From the NCBI RefSeq assembly GCF_016680995.1, contig NZ_JAEQMG010000068.1:1-50194 (forward strand): 50,194 nt of DNA, in the 5' to 3' direction. Below the pieces are notes generated by a model that saw nothing but the letters and a program-made list of their open reading frames with translations, ran no database searches and was not told the DNA's origin. How positions within the stretch are numbered: the first letter of the stretch is position 1; every line of letters begins with the position of its first letter. Positions 43,318 to 50,194 of this stretch are shown piece after piece. Origin of the DNA: Ruminococcus difficilis (GTDB lineage Bacteria > Bacillota_A > Clostridia > Oscillospirales > Acutalibacteraceae). Made by a program: the position numbers and the translations under genes.

Positions 43318-44022
43318 ATGATTGGTATTATCTGCGCAATGCAGCTCGAGGCAGACGGAATCGTCGCGCTCTCGGAGAACGTAAAAGAAGAAATCATCGG
43401 CGGAATGAAGTTCTATACCGCCGCTCTGCACGGCAGAGAGTTCGTTGTCGTCGTATGCGGCGAGGGCAAGGTCAACGCCGCGATGTGTACGGCGACGCTT
43501 ATCCGCGAATACAGCCCGAGCCTGATCATCAACAGCGGCGTCGCGGGCGCGCTCTCGCCGATCGTCAGCGTAGGCGACCTTGTTGTCGGCAGCAAGGCGG
43601 TCGAGCACGACATGAACGGCACCGCCCTCGGCTACAAGCAGGGCGAGGTCAACCTCCCCGGTCAGGGAATGTGCACGTATTTTGACTGCGACAAGGCAGC
43701 CGCGACAAGGCTCGCGGTGATCTGTAAGGAGCTGCCCGGCACTCGCGTCGCTCAGGGCATAATCGCGAGCGGCGACGTATTCATTTCGGACAGAAAGAAA
43801 CGCCTTCTGCTCAACGACCGCTTCGGCGCGGTCGCGTGTGAGATGGAAGGCGCGGCTATCGGACACGTCTGCCGCTGCTTCGGGGTTCCGTTCGCGATAC
43901 TCAGGGCGATCTCGGACGACCTCGACGAGAACAAGGGCATGGACTTCGTGAAGTTCTGCCGCCTCGCCGCCGACAAGACGGTCAAGGTGCTGGACAAGTT
44001 CCTGCTGCAAACTGCCGAATAA
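43318..44022 (+). CDS. mtnN: MtnN, 5'-methylthioadenosine/S-adenosylhomocysteine nucleosidase
   Basis: Hydrolyses MTA and SAH to adenine and the thiopentose, clearing the by-products of methylation and polyamine synthesis. 234 residues with all family features: IICAMQLEADGI at the N-terminus, NSGVAGALSP, VGDLVVGSKAVEHDMNGTALGY, SGDVFISD, the substrate-binding ACEMEGAAIGHVC and catalytic Asp in RAISDDLDE. Following rsmE in one operon makes sense because a SAM-dependent methyltransferase makes SAH. AAGGAGTAGGAA precedes the ATG. A bidirectional terminator follows. Confidence 0.96.
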   Translation: MIGIICAMQLEADGIVALSENVKEEIIGGMKFYTAALHGREFVVVVCGEGKVNAAMCTATLIREYSPSLIINSGVAGALSPIVSVGDLVVGSKAVEHDMNGTALGYKQGEVNLPGQGMCTYFDCDKAAATRLAVICKELPGTRVAQGIIASGDVFISDRKKRLLLNDRFGAVACEMEGAAIGHVCRCFGVPFAILRAISDDLDENKGMDFVKFCRLAADKTVKVLDKFLLQTAE

Positions 44023-44053
44023 AAAAATCCCTTCCGCCGAGGAAGGGATTTTT
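44023..44053. terminator. Bidirectional terminator
   Basis: A 13-bp perfect stem (44023-44035 with 44041-44053) of AAAAATCCCTTCC type serves mtnN on the plus strand and the lipid kinase on the minus strand. Confidence 0.93.
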
Positions 44054-44056
44054 ATT

Positions 44057-44917
44057 TTATTCCGCCGTGATGACCTCGTACTCTCTGACGTTGAGGACGG
44101 TTTCGCCGTCGATCTGGAGCGCGACGGGTCTGTCGAACGCTACCTTGACGCGGTTGCTGACGAAGGTCTTGACGATTTTTGTCTTGTTGACGTGCTCGCC
44201 CTTGAAGATTGACGGAAAGGCGGCGAGCGTTCCTATTTTGCCCTTGCCGTACATAACCATAGTAGTGACTGTTCTCTGCGTGTTGAGTCGGTCCTGGTCG
44301 GGAGTCGCCATCATGCCGCCGCCGTAGAACCTGCCGTTCATCGTGGGAGCGAGCCACGCCTTGTCAAAAACATGGGTCTCGCCGTTGACGGTGATCGTCG
44401 CGCGGGTGGGCTTGTAGTGGAAGAGCAGTCCCTTGATCGCGATGGAGGTGTAGTTGATCGGCTTGTCGCCCGCCTTTGTGCGCTGACGGTCGCCTTCTTC
44501 GCAGCAGTAGCCGTCGATTCCGTAGCCGATGCCGTTGATGAATTTCTTTGTCATGCCGTTGACGATGACGGACGGCAGCCTGACGAGGTAATCGTTGATC
44601 AGCGCGGGGCCGTCCTCGGCGCTCTTGCCGATGTCGGTCCAGAAGTCGTTGCCGCTGCCCGTGGGGTAATAGTAGACGCGGTTCTCGATGGAGTCGCAGT
44701 CGATTTCGTTGACGAGGAAATTCAGCGTGCCGTCGCCGCCGCAGACAACGACCTCGTCGTCGGGCGAGATGCTGTCGAACAGCTCCTGATAGGTGTCGAA
44801 CTCATTGACCTCCTTGTAAACAAGCTCCTTCTGCGTCCAGATCTCCTTGATCCTGAACGCGCCCTTGGCGCCCTGATCGTTGTTGGACTTTTTGTTGTAG
44901 ATAACGTAGGTTTTCAT
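44057..44917 (-). CDS. Diacylglycerol kinase-family lipid kinase
   Basis: Soluble DAGK_cat-type kinase that phosphorylates diacylglycerol or a related lipid, 286 residues. The nucleotide-binding motif VVVCGGDGTLNFLVN lies at about residues 57-71, and YYPTGSGNDF follows. A C-terminal beta domain includes APTMNGRFYGGGMMATP. ATG 44917 has GAGGCGA upstream; a GTG at 44932 is part of that site. The gene starts 11 bases after the plsC-like stop, and together they convert diacylglycerol or lysophosphatidate towards phosphatidate. Confidence 0.92.
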   Translation of the reverse strand: MKTYVIYNKKSNNDQGAKGAFRIKEIWTQKELVYKEVNEFDTYQELFDSISPDDEVVVCGGDGTLNFLVNEIDCDSIENRVYYYPTGSGNDFWTDIGKSAEDGPALINDYLVRLPSVIVNGMTKKFINGIGYGIDGYCCEEGDRQRTKAGDKPINYTSIAIKGLLFHYKPTRATITVNGETHVFDKAWLAPTMNGRFYGGGMMATPDQDRLNTQRTVTTMVMYGKGKIGTLAAFPSIFKGEHVNKTKIVKTFVSNRVKVAFDRPVALQIDGETVLNVREYEVITAE

Positions 44918-44928
44918 AATTGTTCGCC

Positions 44929-45660
44929 TCACAGATTTTTATTCATGATCCCGGCGACCCTCTCGCCGATTGCGGTCGTTTTCATACCCTTTATCTCCTC
45001 GGCAGACAGCACCCCGAGAACGTCGAGCTCGACATGGCTGCGGTGGAGAGGAAAGTTCTTCTGGATCTCATACGTGCCCTTCGCGGTCATGACCACGATC
45101 GGGACGTTCGCCTTCTGGGCGATCTTGAACATCGCTCCGTGGAAGGGCAGCAGACCCTCGTCGTAGTTTCGCCTGCCCTCGGGATAAACGGCGACGTTGA
45201 CCTCGCCGCGCTTGAGCAGATCGGCGGCGCGGTTGACGGTTTTCATGGCGTTGCGCGGATTCTCGCGGTCGATCGCCATGAACAGGCAGCGGTGGATAAT
45301 CCTTCCGTAGACCGGCACCTTGAAGTTCTCGGGCTTCGAGATGAACGAGAGCTGTTCCTTTCCGAAGGCGTACCATGTCAGTATCGGGTCGAACTTCGAG
45401 CGGTGGTTGCACACGAGCAGGTACCTTGTATCCTTCGGCAGAAGCTCTCTGCCCGTGACCTTGACGCGGATACGAATGAGCTTTGCCGCGACGGCGGTGG
45501 AGTTCGTCAGCAGGAAGCGGAAGAATTTGCTGTCGTGCTCGTACTCCTTATTCATGTCGACGAATAGCCCGACGATGAAGAGAAAGATGAAATAAAGCGG
45601 ACAGAACGCGAGCACAGCGATAACTATCCAGAAAATGATCCAAAAAATAACGGTTCCCAT
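44929..45660 (-). CDS. 1-acyl-glycerol-3-phosphate acyltransferase (PlsC family)
   Basis: Membrane-bound acyltransferase making phosphatidic acid from lysophosphatidic acid, 243 residues. An N-terminal hydrophobic helix (residues 3-36) anchors it. Motif I is NHRSKFDP (H-x4-D catalytic pair), motif II is RCLFMAIDR, motif III is YPEGRRNYDEGLLPFH, and motif IV is VPIVVM. It heads a two-gene phospholipid operon with the lipid kinase. A clear sigma-A promoter lies upstream. Confidence 0.94.
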   Translation of the reverse strand: MGTVIFWIIFWIVIAVLAFCPLYFIFLFIVGLFVDMNKEYEHDSKFFRFLLTNSTAVAAKLIRIRVKVTGRELLPKDTRYLLVCNHRSKFDPILTWYAFGKEQLSFISKPENFKVPVYGRIIHRCLFMAIDRENPRNAMKTVNRAADLLKRGEVNVAVYPEGRRNYDEGLLPFHGAMFKIAQKANVPIVVMTAKGTYEIQKNFPLHRSHVELDVLGVLSAEEIKGMKTTAIGERVAGIMNKNL

Positions 45661-45690
45661 AATTTACATTCCTTATAATAAGATACTATA

Positions 45691-45719
45691 ATTATATACA
45701 AAAATCGACCGAACGTCAA
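45691..45719 (-). promoter_or_regulatory. Sigma-A promoter of the acyltransferase operon
   Basis: On the minus strand: TTGACG (45719-45714), a 17-base spacer and TATAAT (45696-45691), 30 bases before the start codon. Confidence 0.82.
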
Positions 45720-45853
45720 CGATTTCCACAAATAAATACGTTTTTTGAGTGCGGAAAAATACGGAATAACGACAAAAACAAAAGGCGTTGCCGCGGGCAT
45801 TTGTACTTTTTTTATGAAATTTCGGAATCGTGAAAAGACTTGCGCCGCAGATG

Positions 45854-45882
45854 TTGAAAACACCCTCAAATAGTGTTAAAAT
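45854..45882 (+). promoter_or_regulatory. Promoter in front of the GGDEF remnant
   Basis: TTGAAA (45854-45859), a 17-base spacer and TAAAAT (45877-45882), about 70 bases before the remnant. The rest of the gap 45720-45853 shows nothing clear. Confidence 0.6.
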
Positions 45883-45952
45883 AACAGTGAGCAATGTACC
45901 AATCAGCACAATTGCTCCATAAATTTTTTAAAACAAAATAATAGTAATTTGC

Positions 45953-46411
45953 ATGAAGCTCAAAGAACCGTTGCTGTACTGGCTCAAGCCCGGCAAGATC
46001 CAGCCGATCAACTACACGCTCTTTATCCTGATACTCGTCGGCAGCTCGATCGTGCGCTACCGCGTCGGGGTCAACAGCCTTAATCAGAAGCTCCGCGTCG
46101 AGGAGCTCAACGGCGCGCTCGAGGATATAGCCAACCACGACAGCCTTACCCATCTTTATAACAGGCATTCGCTCAGCCGCATGATACCGTCCTATGTGGG
46201 CGCGGATATCTGCCTTAGGGAATACTCGACCGACAAGGGCAGACCCGAGCTGAGCTTTGCCTACGGCTTTGTCAGACTGACAGCCGCAGACCTCAGCGCC
46301 GTTCACGAGGCGATCTCGAGGGCGGATAAGCTGCTGTATGAGAATAAGAAAAACGCACGCGTTCAGCGTGCGTTTTTGCTTTTAATATACGATTACGGGC
46401 GTGCCGTATGA
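45953..46411 (+). pseudogene. Diguanylate cyclase remnant with the GGDEF core deleted
   Basis: 152 codons. After a short hydrophobic piece (about residues 22-36) comes EELNGALEDIANHDSLTHLYNRHSLSRM, the classic start of a GGDEF domain. It then jumps to ELSFAYGFVRLTAADLSAVHEAISRADKLLYENKKNA, the classic end. About 90 residues, including the D-x-D metal site and the GGDEF motif, are missing without loss of frame. The frame also runs through a perfect terminator hairpin (46349-46377) into the 3' end of the convergent gene, so the original stop is lost. No cyclase activity is possible. The hydrophobic segment suggests the parent was a membrane protein, with its N-terminus also cut. Confidence 0.82.
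46349..46377. terminator. Terminator hairpin at the end of the GGDEF remnant
   Basis: A 12-bp perfect stem AAAAACGCACGC/GCGTGCGTTTTT with a GTTCA loop. It can serve both the remnant and the convergent L,D-transpeptidase gene. Confidence 0.9.
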
Positions 46412-47797
46412 GGTGCGCTCATAGAGGATCTTTACCTTGTCATAAGGCGTGTTGACGCAGCCGTGAGAGCCGTTGCCGTTGTAGATAGTGCCGCCGAAGG
46501 ACGAGCGCCAGCTCGCGTCGTGGATTCCGATACCGCCGTTGAAGCCCAGCCAGAAGTTGACGAAGGACGAATATCCGGGGCCTGTGAGGGTGGTGTTGAC
46601 AGCGCGTGAGCTGATGCTGTAGCGGCCTGTGGGAGTGTTGCACTCGCCGTCGTTGTTGCCTGTAACAACGTCGGTGTCGAGATACAGCTCGTTGTTCTCG
46701 TAGTACCAGAGGTGCTGCTGCGAAATGCTGATCTCAATATACGTACCGCTTCCCGCGGCGGTGGCGGCGTTATTCTTGCCCTCCGCCTTGGAAACCTCGA
46801 TCTCGCAGGTGGTGTATGTGCCGCGGGCTTCCTTGTTATTGCCGAGCACATAGTACGGCTCAACGCGGAAGGTGTAGGTGTCGCCTGCGGTTAGCTTGTC
46901 GGTGATGAAGTAGTTCCTCTCGGTCGCGTCGAGGTACTCGAGGTCGCTGTCGCCGTGAGCGACATAGATGTTGTAGCCTGTAGCGTAGGTGTTGTAGTTC
47001 CAGCTCAGGTGAACTCTCGACGCCTCGCTTGTCGCGATGAGGTCGGTAGGCGCGCTCATGCCGCAGACGAGCTGGATCGTCCTGCCCTCTGAGGGGTAGT
47101 TGACGCCGTTGTACAGAGTGCGGTTCGCGCAGACCTTGTAGGTGTAGAGAACGCCTTCCTTGACGTCGTCGTCGGCGAAGGTGGTCTTGTCGGCGTCGTT
47201 TATCTCAGCGACGAGCGTGTACTTGCCGTCCTCGACGGAGCGGTAAACGCGGTAGCTGTCGGCGGTGTCGGACTTGTCCCAGCCGATCTCCATCTCGTCG
47301 GAGCTGTGCAGGGCGTGGAGGTTCGAAACCTCGCCTGCCTGGGTGGCGGTTTTCTTGACGGACTCGGGATATTCTCTCGTTTCGCCGTCGATCACGGTGT
47401 AGGGAACGATCTTGATCCAGTACTGGGTGCCGCTCTTGAGCTCACCGATAGAAACCTCTGGCTCGGTGACGTCCTTTGCCTTGACGTAGTCCTCGGAGCT
47501 GTCCCTGTCGCAGATATAGACAGAGTATCCGTCGGCGTCGTCGGCAGCGTCCCAGGAAAGGTCAATGCGGTCGGGCTCATAGCTGGTTTTTTTGATTGTG
47601 TCGATCACACCGCGCGACTGAACGGGAAGCGCGGCATTTTCGTTGAGCGAGGCGGGCGACATTTTTGCGACGTCGGCGGTCTGAGCCGGGGACGACGCGG
47701 CGGTGTCGTTCGCGACGACGAAGATGCTTACCGCGACAGCGGAAACCAGAACCACGGAGCCAAGGATCACCGAAAGGGCAATTCTTGATTTTTTCAT
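46382..47797 (-). CDS. L,D-transpeptidase with fibronectin type III-like repeats
   Basis: 471 residues, ATG 47797 with GGAAGGT just upstream. A membrane anchor or signal helix is residues 5-27. Three fibronectin III-like modules follow (about 55-330; each with an LSW/IGW strand and a GYSVYI/SYRVYR/GYNIYV strand). The C-terminal YkuD domain (about 350-471) begins YIEISISQQHLWYYENN and carries the catalytic GSHGCVN. It forms 3-3 peptidoglycan cross-links or attaches proteins to the wall; the repeats place the catalytic domain away from the membrane or bind surface polymers. Monocistronic, closed by the shared hairpin. Confidence 0.92.
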   Translation of the reverse strand: MKKSRIALSVILGSVVLVSAVAVSIFVVANDTAASSPAQTADVAKMSPASLNENAALPVQSRGVIDTIKKTSYEPDRIDLSWDAADDADGYSVYICDRDSSEDYVKAKDVTEPEVSIGELKSGTQYWIKIVPYTVIDGETREYPESVKKTATQAGEVSNLHALHSSDEMEIGWDKSDTADSYRVYRSVEDGKYTLVAEINDADKTTFADDDVKEGVLYTYKVCANRTLYNGVNYPSEGRTIQLVCGMSAPTDLIATSEASRVHLSWNYNTYATGYNIYVAHGDSDLEYLDATERNYFITDKLTAGDTYTFRVEPYYVLGNNKEARGTYTTCEIEVSKAEGKNNAATAAGSGTYIEISISQQHLWYYENNELYLDTDVVTGNNDGECNTPTGRYSISSRAVNTTLTGPGYSSFVNFWLGFNGGIGIHDASWRSSFGGTIYNGNGSHGCVNTPYDKVKILYERTSYGTPVIVY

Positions 47798-48119
47798 ATA
47801 CCTTCCATCTCTCTCTCGTAAATTATACAAAGTTTTGGTTTTCAGATAGGCTGTTATCGATATTTAGATTATTATATATTATTTTGCCGCGGTCTGTCAA
47901 TTCCCTGAGAGAATTTTTTGCGGCGAAAAGCCGCTTTTTATATGAACTGCCAATGCGTCGGGGGATTTTTGGGGGTATTTTTGACAATATGATATTTCCG
48001 GGGCAGAAACTGCACTGAAATGACCGAAAAAAGCCATGAAAATCAGCGCGTATTATATCTTGTTACAAAAAATGACAGAAGAGGCACCGGAAAATAGCAA
48101 CATTGTTTTCCGAATTAAC
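47798..48119. other. Intergenic region between divergent genes
   Basis: No gene is seen. It contains a short hairpin GCGGC-GAAAA-GCCGC followed by TTTTTA (47920-47939), terminator-like on the plus strand although no gene precedes it there. A -10-like ATTATA (47822-47827) may belong to the L,D-transpeptidase promoter. Confidence 0.45.
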
Positions 48120-48293
48120 TTGTATTATATTGAAAAAGATGATATAATTGTAATGAACTAAAGGATGGCAGAACCTGATGTTCAAAACTTGCAGCATTGC
48201 CGCGTGAAGAATAAAACACAGAATGTCTTCTATAAGCAAACGCGGCGGTGCTGTTTTTCTATCTATAAGGAACGCTTAAAAAAAGGGACGACT
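48120..48293 (+). promoter_or_regulatory. Promoter and attenuator-like leader of the exonuclease gene
   Basis: TTGTAT (48120-48125), a 17-base spacer and TATAAT (48143-48148). Within the leader, 48192-48205 pairs with 48240-48253 in a 14-bp stem (two G-T pairs), enclosing GAAGA/TCTTC. Five T follow at once. This has the form of an intrinsic terminator between promoter and start codon, giving either attenuation or a small RNA of about 105 bases. Confidence 0.65.
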
Positions 48294-49064
48294 ATGAGGT
48301 ATTTCATCGATTTTGAGGCGTCGCAGTTTGCCGAGGAGATAATCTCGGTGGGCTGTGTTGACGAGAGCGGACGGAGCTTCTACTCTCTGGTGCGCCCTAA
48401 AAAACCGAAAAAGGTGACTGACTTCATCACCAAGCTGACGGGCATAACGCGCGAGGAGGTTCTCTCTGCGCCCGAGGCGGACGAGGTTTTCGCCCGTTTC
48501 TACGACTGGCTCGACAAAAGCGAGGCGTTGAAGTTCTATTGCTACGGCGACTGTGACAGGCGGTTTGCGCTCAACACGGTCGTTACGGTCACGGATTTCA
48601 GCGCCCAGACGGCTCTGAGCCTGATCATCGCCAACATAGTCGACTTTTCGGTCGAGCTCAGACGGCATTTCAAGATGAAGCGTTCCATCGGACTTGCGAA
48701 GGCTGTGTCCTACTACCGCGGCGAGGAGATCGTGCAGCGGCACAACTCCCTCGACGACGCGGTATATCTGCGCGAGGTATTTTTCAGGTCGCGCAGCGAG
48801 GTCATCGACAAGTGCCCGTTTGAGGAGGAGCTTCCCTCCCCGGCGGATATCGTCCATACCGGCAAGCGCAGCGTAGTGGCTCTCCGCGACGAGTTCGAGA
48901 TCACCTTTGCCTCTTGCGGCAAGGCTGCCGAGTGGCTCTCTCAGACGCAGCTCAAGAAGAAGCTCACCGTCAGGGAGAAGCAGAACATCAGCAACAAGAT
49001 CTCGCTCGCAATGGAACGCGACAAGCCCTACAGCGGCTTCATCTGGCGCAGGAACAAGCAATAA
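48294..49064 (+). CDS. DEDDh-type 3'-5' exonuclease with NUMOD1-like tail
   Basis: 256 residues. The exonuclease domain shows IDFEAS (Asp6, Glu8), YGDCD (Asp86 or Asp88) and HNSLDDAVYL (His150, Asp155), the DEDDh set. The last 60 residues (VALRDEFEITFASCGKAAEWL...SGFIWRR) resemble the NUMOD1 helix-turn-helix modules found in homing endonucleases and related DNA-binding proteins. ATG 48294 has a weak GGGACG site. An in-frame ATG at 48165 is rejected because it would translate the leader hairpin and its AAAGG abuts the ATG. Nucleic-acid trimming is sure at the family level; the target is unknown. Confidence 0.85.
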   Translation: MRYFIDFEASQFAEEIISVGCVDESGRSFYSLVRPKKPKKVTDFITKLTGITREEVLSAPEADEVFARFYDWLDKSEALKFYCYGDCDRRFALNTVVTVTDFSAQTALSLIIANIVDFSVELRRHFKMKRSIGLAKAVSYYRGEEIVQRHNSLDDAVYLREVFFRSRSEVIDKCPFEEELPSPADIVHTGKRSVVALRDEFEITFASCGKAAEWLSQTQLKKKLTVREKQNISNKISLAMERDKPYSGFIWRRNKQ

Positions 49065-49193
49065 AAAGAGGTTTGACAGCGGGCAAGCGCCCGCGGGCTC
49101 CTCGCGTACTATAGGTTAAATATTCAGGCAGCGTTGCATTTTCGCGGGAAGTGTTCCCGTGATAAGTAACGTTGCTTTTTTGTTGCATATCTG
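49065..49193 (+). other. Intergenic hairpins before the Crp/Fnr gene
   Basis: GCGGGC-AAGC-GCCCGC (49080-49095) lies just after the exonuclease gene and has no T-run. CGGGAA-GTG-TTCCCG (49145-49159) lies further down. CGTTGC occurs at about 49132 and 49170. No gene is seen. Confidence 0.45.
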
Positions 49194-49221
49194 TTGCATT
49201 TGCAAAAATATATGCTATAAT
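49194..49221 (+). promoter_or_regulatory. Promoter of the Crp/Fnr gene with a palindrome over the -35 box
   Basis: TTGCAT (49194-49199), a 16-base spacer and TATAAT (49216-49221). TTGCA-TT-TGCAA (49194-49205) is a palindrome covering the -35 element, a natural place for an autoregulatory operator. Confidence 0.65.
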
Positions 49222-49238
49222 CATTAAGGTGAAATTAT

Positions 49239-49943
49239 ATGGAAAGATATCTCGACCATTTCCGCGAGGAACACATTGAAATATTACAGTCCAAGGTGCT
49301 TTTCCGCGGCATGAACCGCGACGAAATCCGCTCCTTCATCGTCCACGCAAACCCTGTCTACGTCGAGCTTTACGAAGGTCAGCGAATTCGCCTTGACCGC
49401 GAGTTCTCCCACATGATAGGGCTTGTTATCACGGGCGTGACCCACATCTACAGCGTGGGCTACGACGGCACGCGCACGCTTCTGCGCTCGCTCGGGGACG
49501 GCGAAACAAGCGGACTTCTCTGCTCGATGCTCGACTACCAGAACTCGCTTGTTGAGTTCGTCGCGTCGTCGGACGCCGAGATGATAATGTTCACGCCCGA
49601 CTCTATCCGCGTTCAGGAGCTCGGCGACGTTCAGGTTCAGCACAAGATCCTCGTCAACCTCATCGCGGGTCAGAAGAACCTCTACTACGAGATGACCCAG
49701 CACCTCGCCTGCCTCTCAAAGCGCACCGTCAGGGACAAGGTCATGCGCTTTTTGTATTACTACGCCGAACGAGTGCGGTGCTACGAATTCACTGTGCCGT
49801 TCTCGCGCGAGGAGCTTGCGGATTACCTCGCGGTCGACAGAGCGTCGCTCTCGCGGACTCTCGGCGAGCTCAAAAAAGAGGGAGTTATCGACTTCAACCG
49901 CAGCCGCTTCCGGATACTCAGCACGCGGCTGTTTAAATATTGA
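49239..49943 (+). CDS. Crp/Fnr-family transcriptional regulator
   Basis: 234 residues. The N-terminal cyclic-nucleotide-binding-type beta barrel (about 20-130) contains the GDGETSGLLCS loop. A dimer helix leads to a C-terminal winged helix (about 160-232) with FSREELADYLAVDRASLSRTLGELKKEG. The cysteine pattern of Fnr iron-sulphur sensors is missing at the N-terminus, so it probably senses a small molecule, possibly none known. AAGGTG precedes the ATG. It lies 39 bases before azlC and could control it or itself. Confidence 0.92.
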   Translation: MERYLDHFREEHIEILQSKVLFRGMNRDEIRSFIVHANPVYVELYEGQRIRLDREFSHMIGLVITGVTHIYSVGYDGTRTLLRSLGDGETSGLLCSMLDYQNSLVEFVASSDAEMIMFTPDSIRVQELGDVQVQHKILVNLIAGQKNLYYEMTQHLACLSKRTVRDKVMRFLYYYAERVRCYEFTVPFSREELADYLAVDRASLSRTLGELKKEGVIDFNRSRFRILSTRLFKY

Positions 49944-49982
49944 TATGAAAAATTTGGGATACGGATTACAGAAGGAAGATTT

Positions 49983-50194
49983 ATGACAAAACGGACTTTT
50001 AAACGCGCATTTCGCGACAGCCTGCCGATACTCGCGGGCTACCTCGCTCTGGGATTCGGCTTCGGCGTGCTCCTTGAGAGCAAGGGCTACAGCTTCTGGT
50101 GGGCGATACTCATGAGCATAACCATGTTCGCGGGCTCGGGTCAGTACGCGGGCGTCGACTTTCTCGCGGGCGGCGCGACGATACTCACCACCGC
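49983..50194 (+). CDS. azlC: AzlC-family branched-chain amino acid exporter subunit (N-terminal part)
   Basis: The frame starts at 49983 with GAAGGAAG upstream and runs off the window. The visible 70 residues, FRDSLPILAGYLALGFGFG, then LMSITMFAGSGQYAGVDFLAGGA, match the start of AzlC, the large membrane subunit that works with AzlD to export branched-chain amino acids or analogues. The Crp/Fnr gene upstream is a possible regulator. Confidence 0.88.
   Translation, partial: MTKRTFKRAFRDSLPILAGYLALGFGFGVLLESKGYSFWWAILMSITMFAGSGQYAGVDFLAGGATILTT

Noticed and set aside
48150..48258. 6S RNA or small SRP RNA
   Set aside because: Too short for 6S with no open central bubble, and the conserved SRP tip sequence is absent.
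48165..48293. Upstream ATG extending the exonuclease by 43 residues
   Set aside because: AAAGG abuts the ATG with no spacing, the extension covers the leader hairpin, and the protein fold starts at MRYFIDFE.

Overview
The window looks like a piece of a Gram-positive gut or rumen Clostridia chromosome, most likely a Ruminococcus-type member of the Oscillospirales. The reasons are strong AAGGAGG-type ribosome binding sites, sigma-A promoters, the LexA/Cof/WYL/BirA-CoaX gene repertoire, a secreted leucine-rich-repeat protein ending in a type I dockerin, and a secreted alpha-amylase with a CBM26-like starch-binding region. The species cannot be named from sequence alone. Most of the region is gene-dense, GC-rich in third codon positions and unremarkable. 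No tRNA, rRNA, CRISPR array, transposase or phage gene was seen.

Layout. 1-5950: end of a penicillin-binding protein, secA, a zinc-ribbon membrane protein and a small lipoprotein. 6017-8557 (minus): a vitamin/cofactor operon, coaX, an ECF transporter S component and birA. 8669-10594: split transketolase. 10655-16213: a membrane protein behind a duplicated promoter, a cytoplasmic GH13 enzyme, a drug/metabolite transporter, a HAD phosphatase preceded by the stump of a related gene, lexA with a likely LexA box, a LOG-family hydrolase and a 57-residue Cys-rich protein.

16214-32660 is the unusual part. About 16 kb on the plus strand carry seven secreted or membrane-anchored proteins related to each other through TasA/CalY-like features: a SipW-type signal region with an aromatic WF/WY motif after the hydrophobic core, and a C-terminal W-(I/V/L/F)-E-G-x-D-x-x-C motif. 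They come with two SipW-type signal peptidases (Ser/His instead of Ser/Lys), a membrane-anchored AAA+ ATPase of the McrB type, and an 862-residue protein with a DUF2357-like N-terminus and about 375 residues of coiled coil. The gene order is anchor/subunits, peptidase, ATPase plus coiled-coil partner, large subunits, second peptidase. I read this as a candidate surface-fibre assembly locus that has recruited a McrBC-type ATPase module. A type IV restriction pair (McrB plus DUF2357) inserted into a TasA locus is the alternative. The 1009-residue subunit contains a glycan-binding-like module, and starch enzymes lie nearby, so adhesion to starch or another glycan is a reasonable but unproven role.

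32641-38715: an MGMT-family protein, a Cof-type phosphatase, the dockerin LRR protein and a CBM26-like/GH13 secreted amylase split by a one-base frameshift. 38716-43300: repeats, a SleB-type cell-wall hydrolase, an AraC regulator, then pncC and a WYL regulator (minus) divergent from rsmE. 43318-47797: mtnN, a lipid kinase and an acyltransferase (one phospholipid operon), a GGDEF protein that has lost its GGDEF core, and an L,D-transpeptidase with fibronectin-like repeats. 48120-50194: a DEDDh exonuclease with a NUMOD1-like tail behind a leader with a terminator-like hairpin, a Crp/Fnr regulator and the start of azlC.

AT-rich interspersed repeats with a GGGTCGCTTCGCTCC core occur in two intergenic gaps, and several small duplications or deletions (43-bp promoter duplication, HAD stump, 18-bp in-frame duplication, GGDEF deletion) show local rearrangement.
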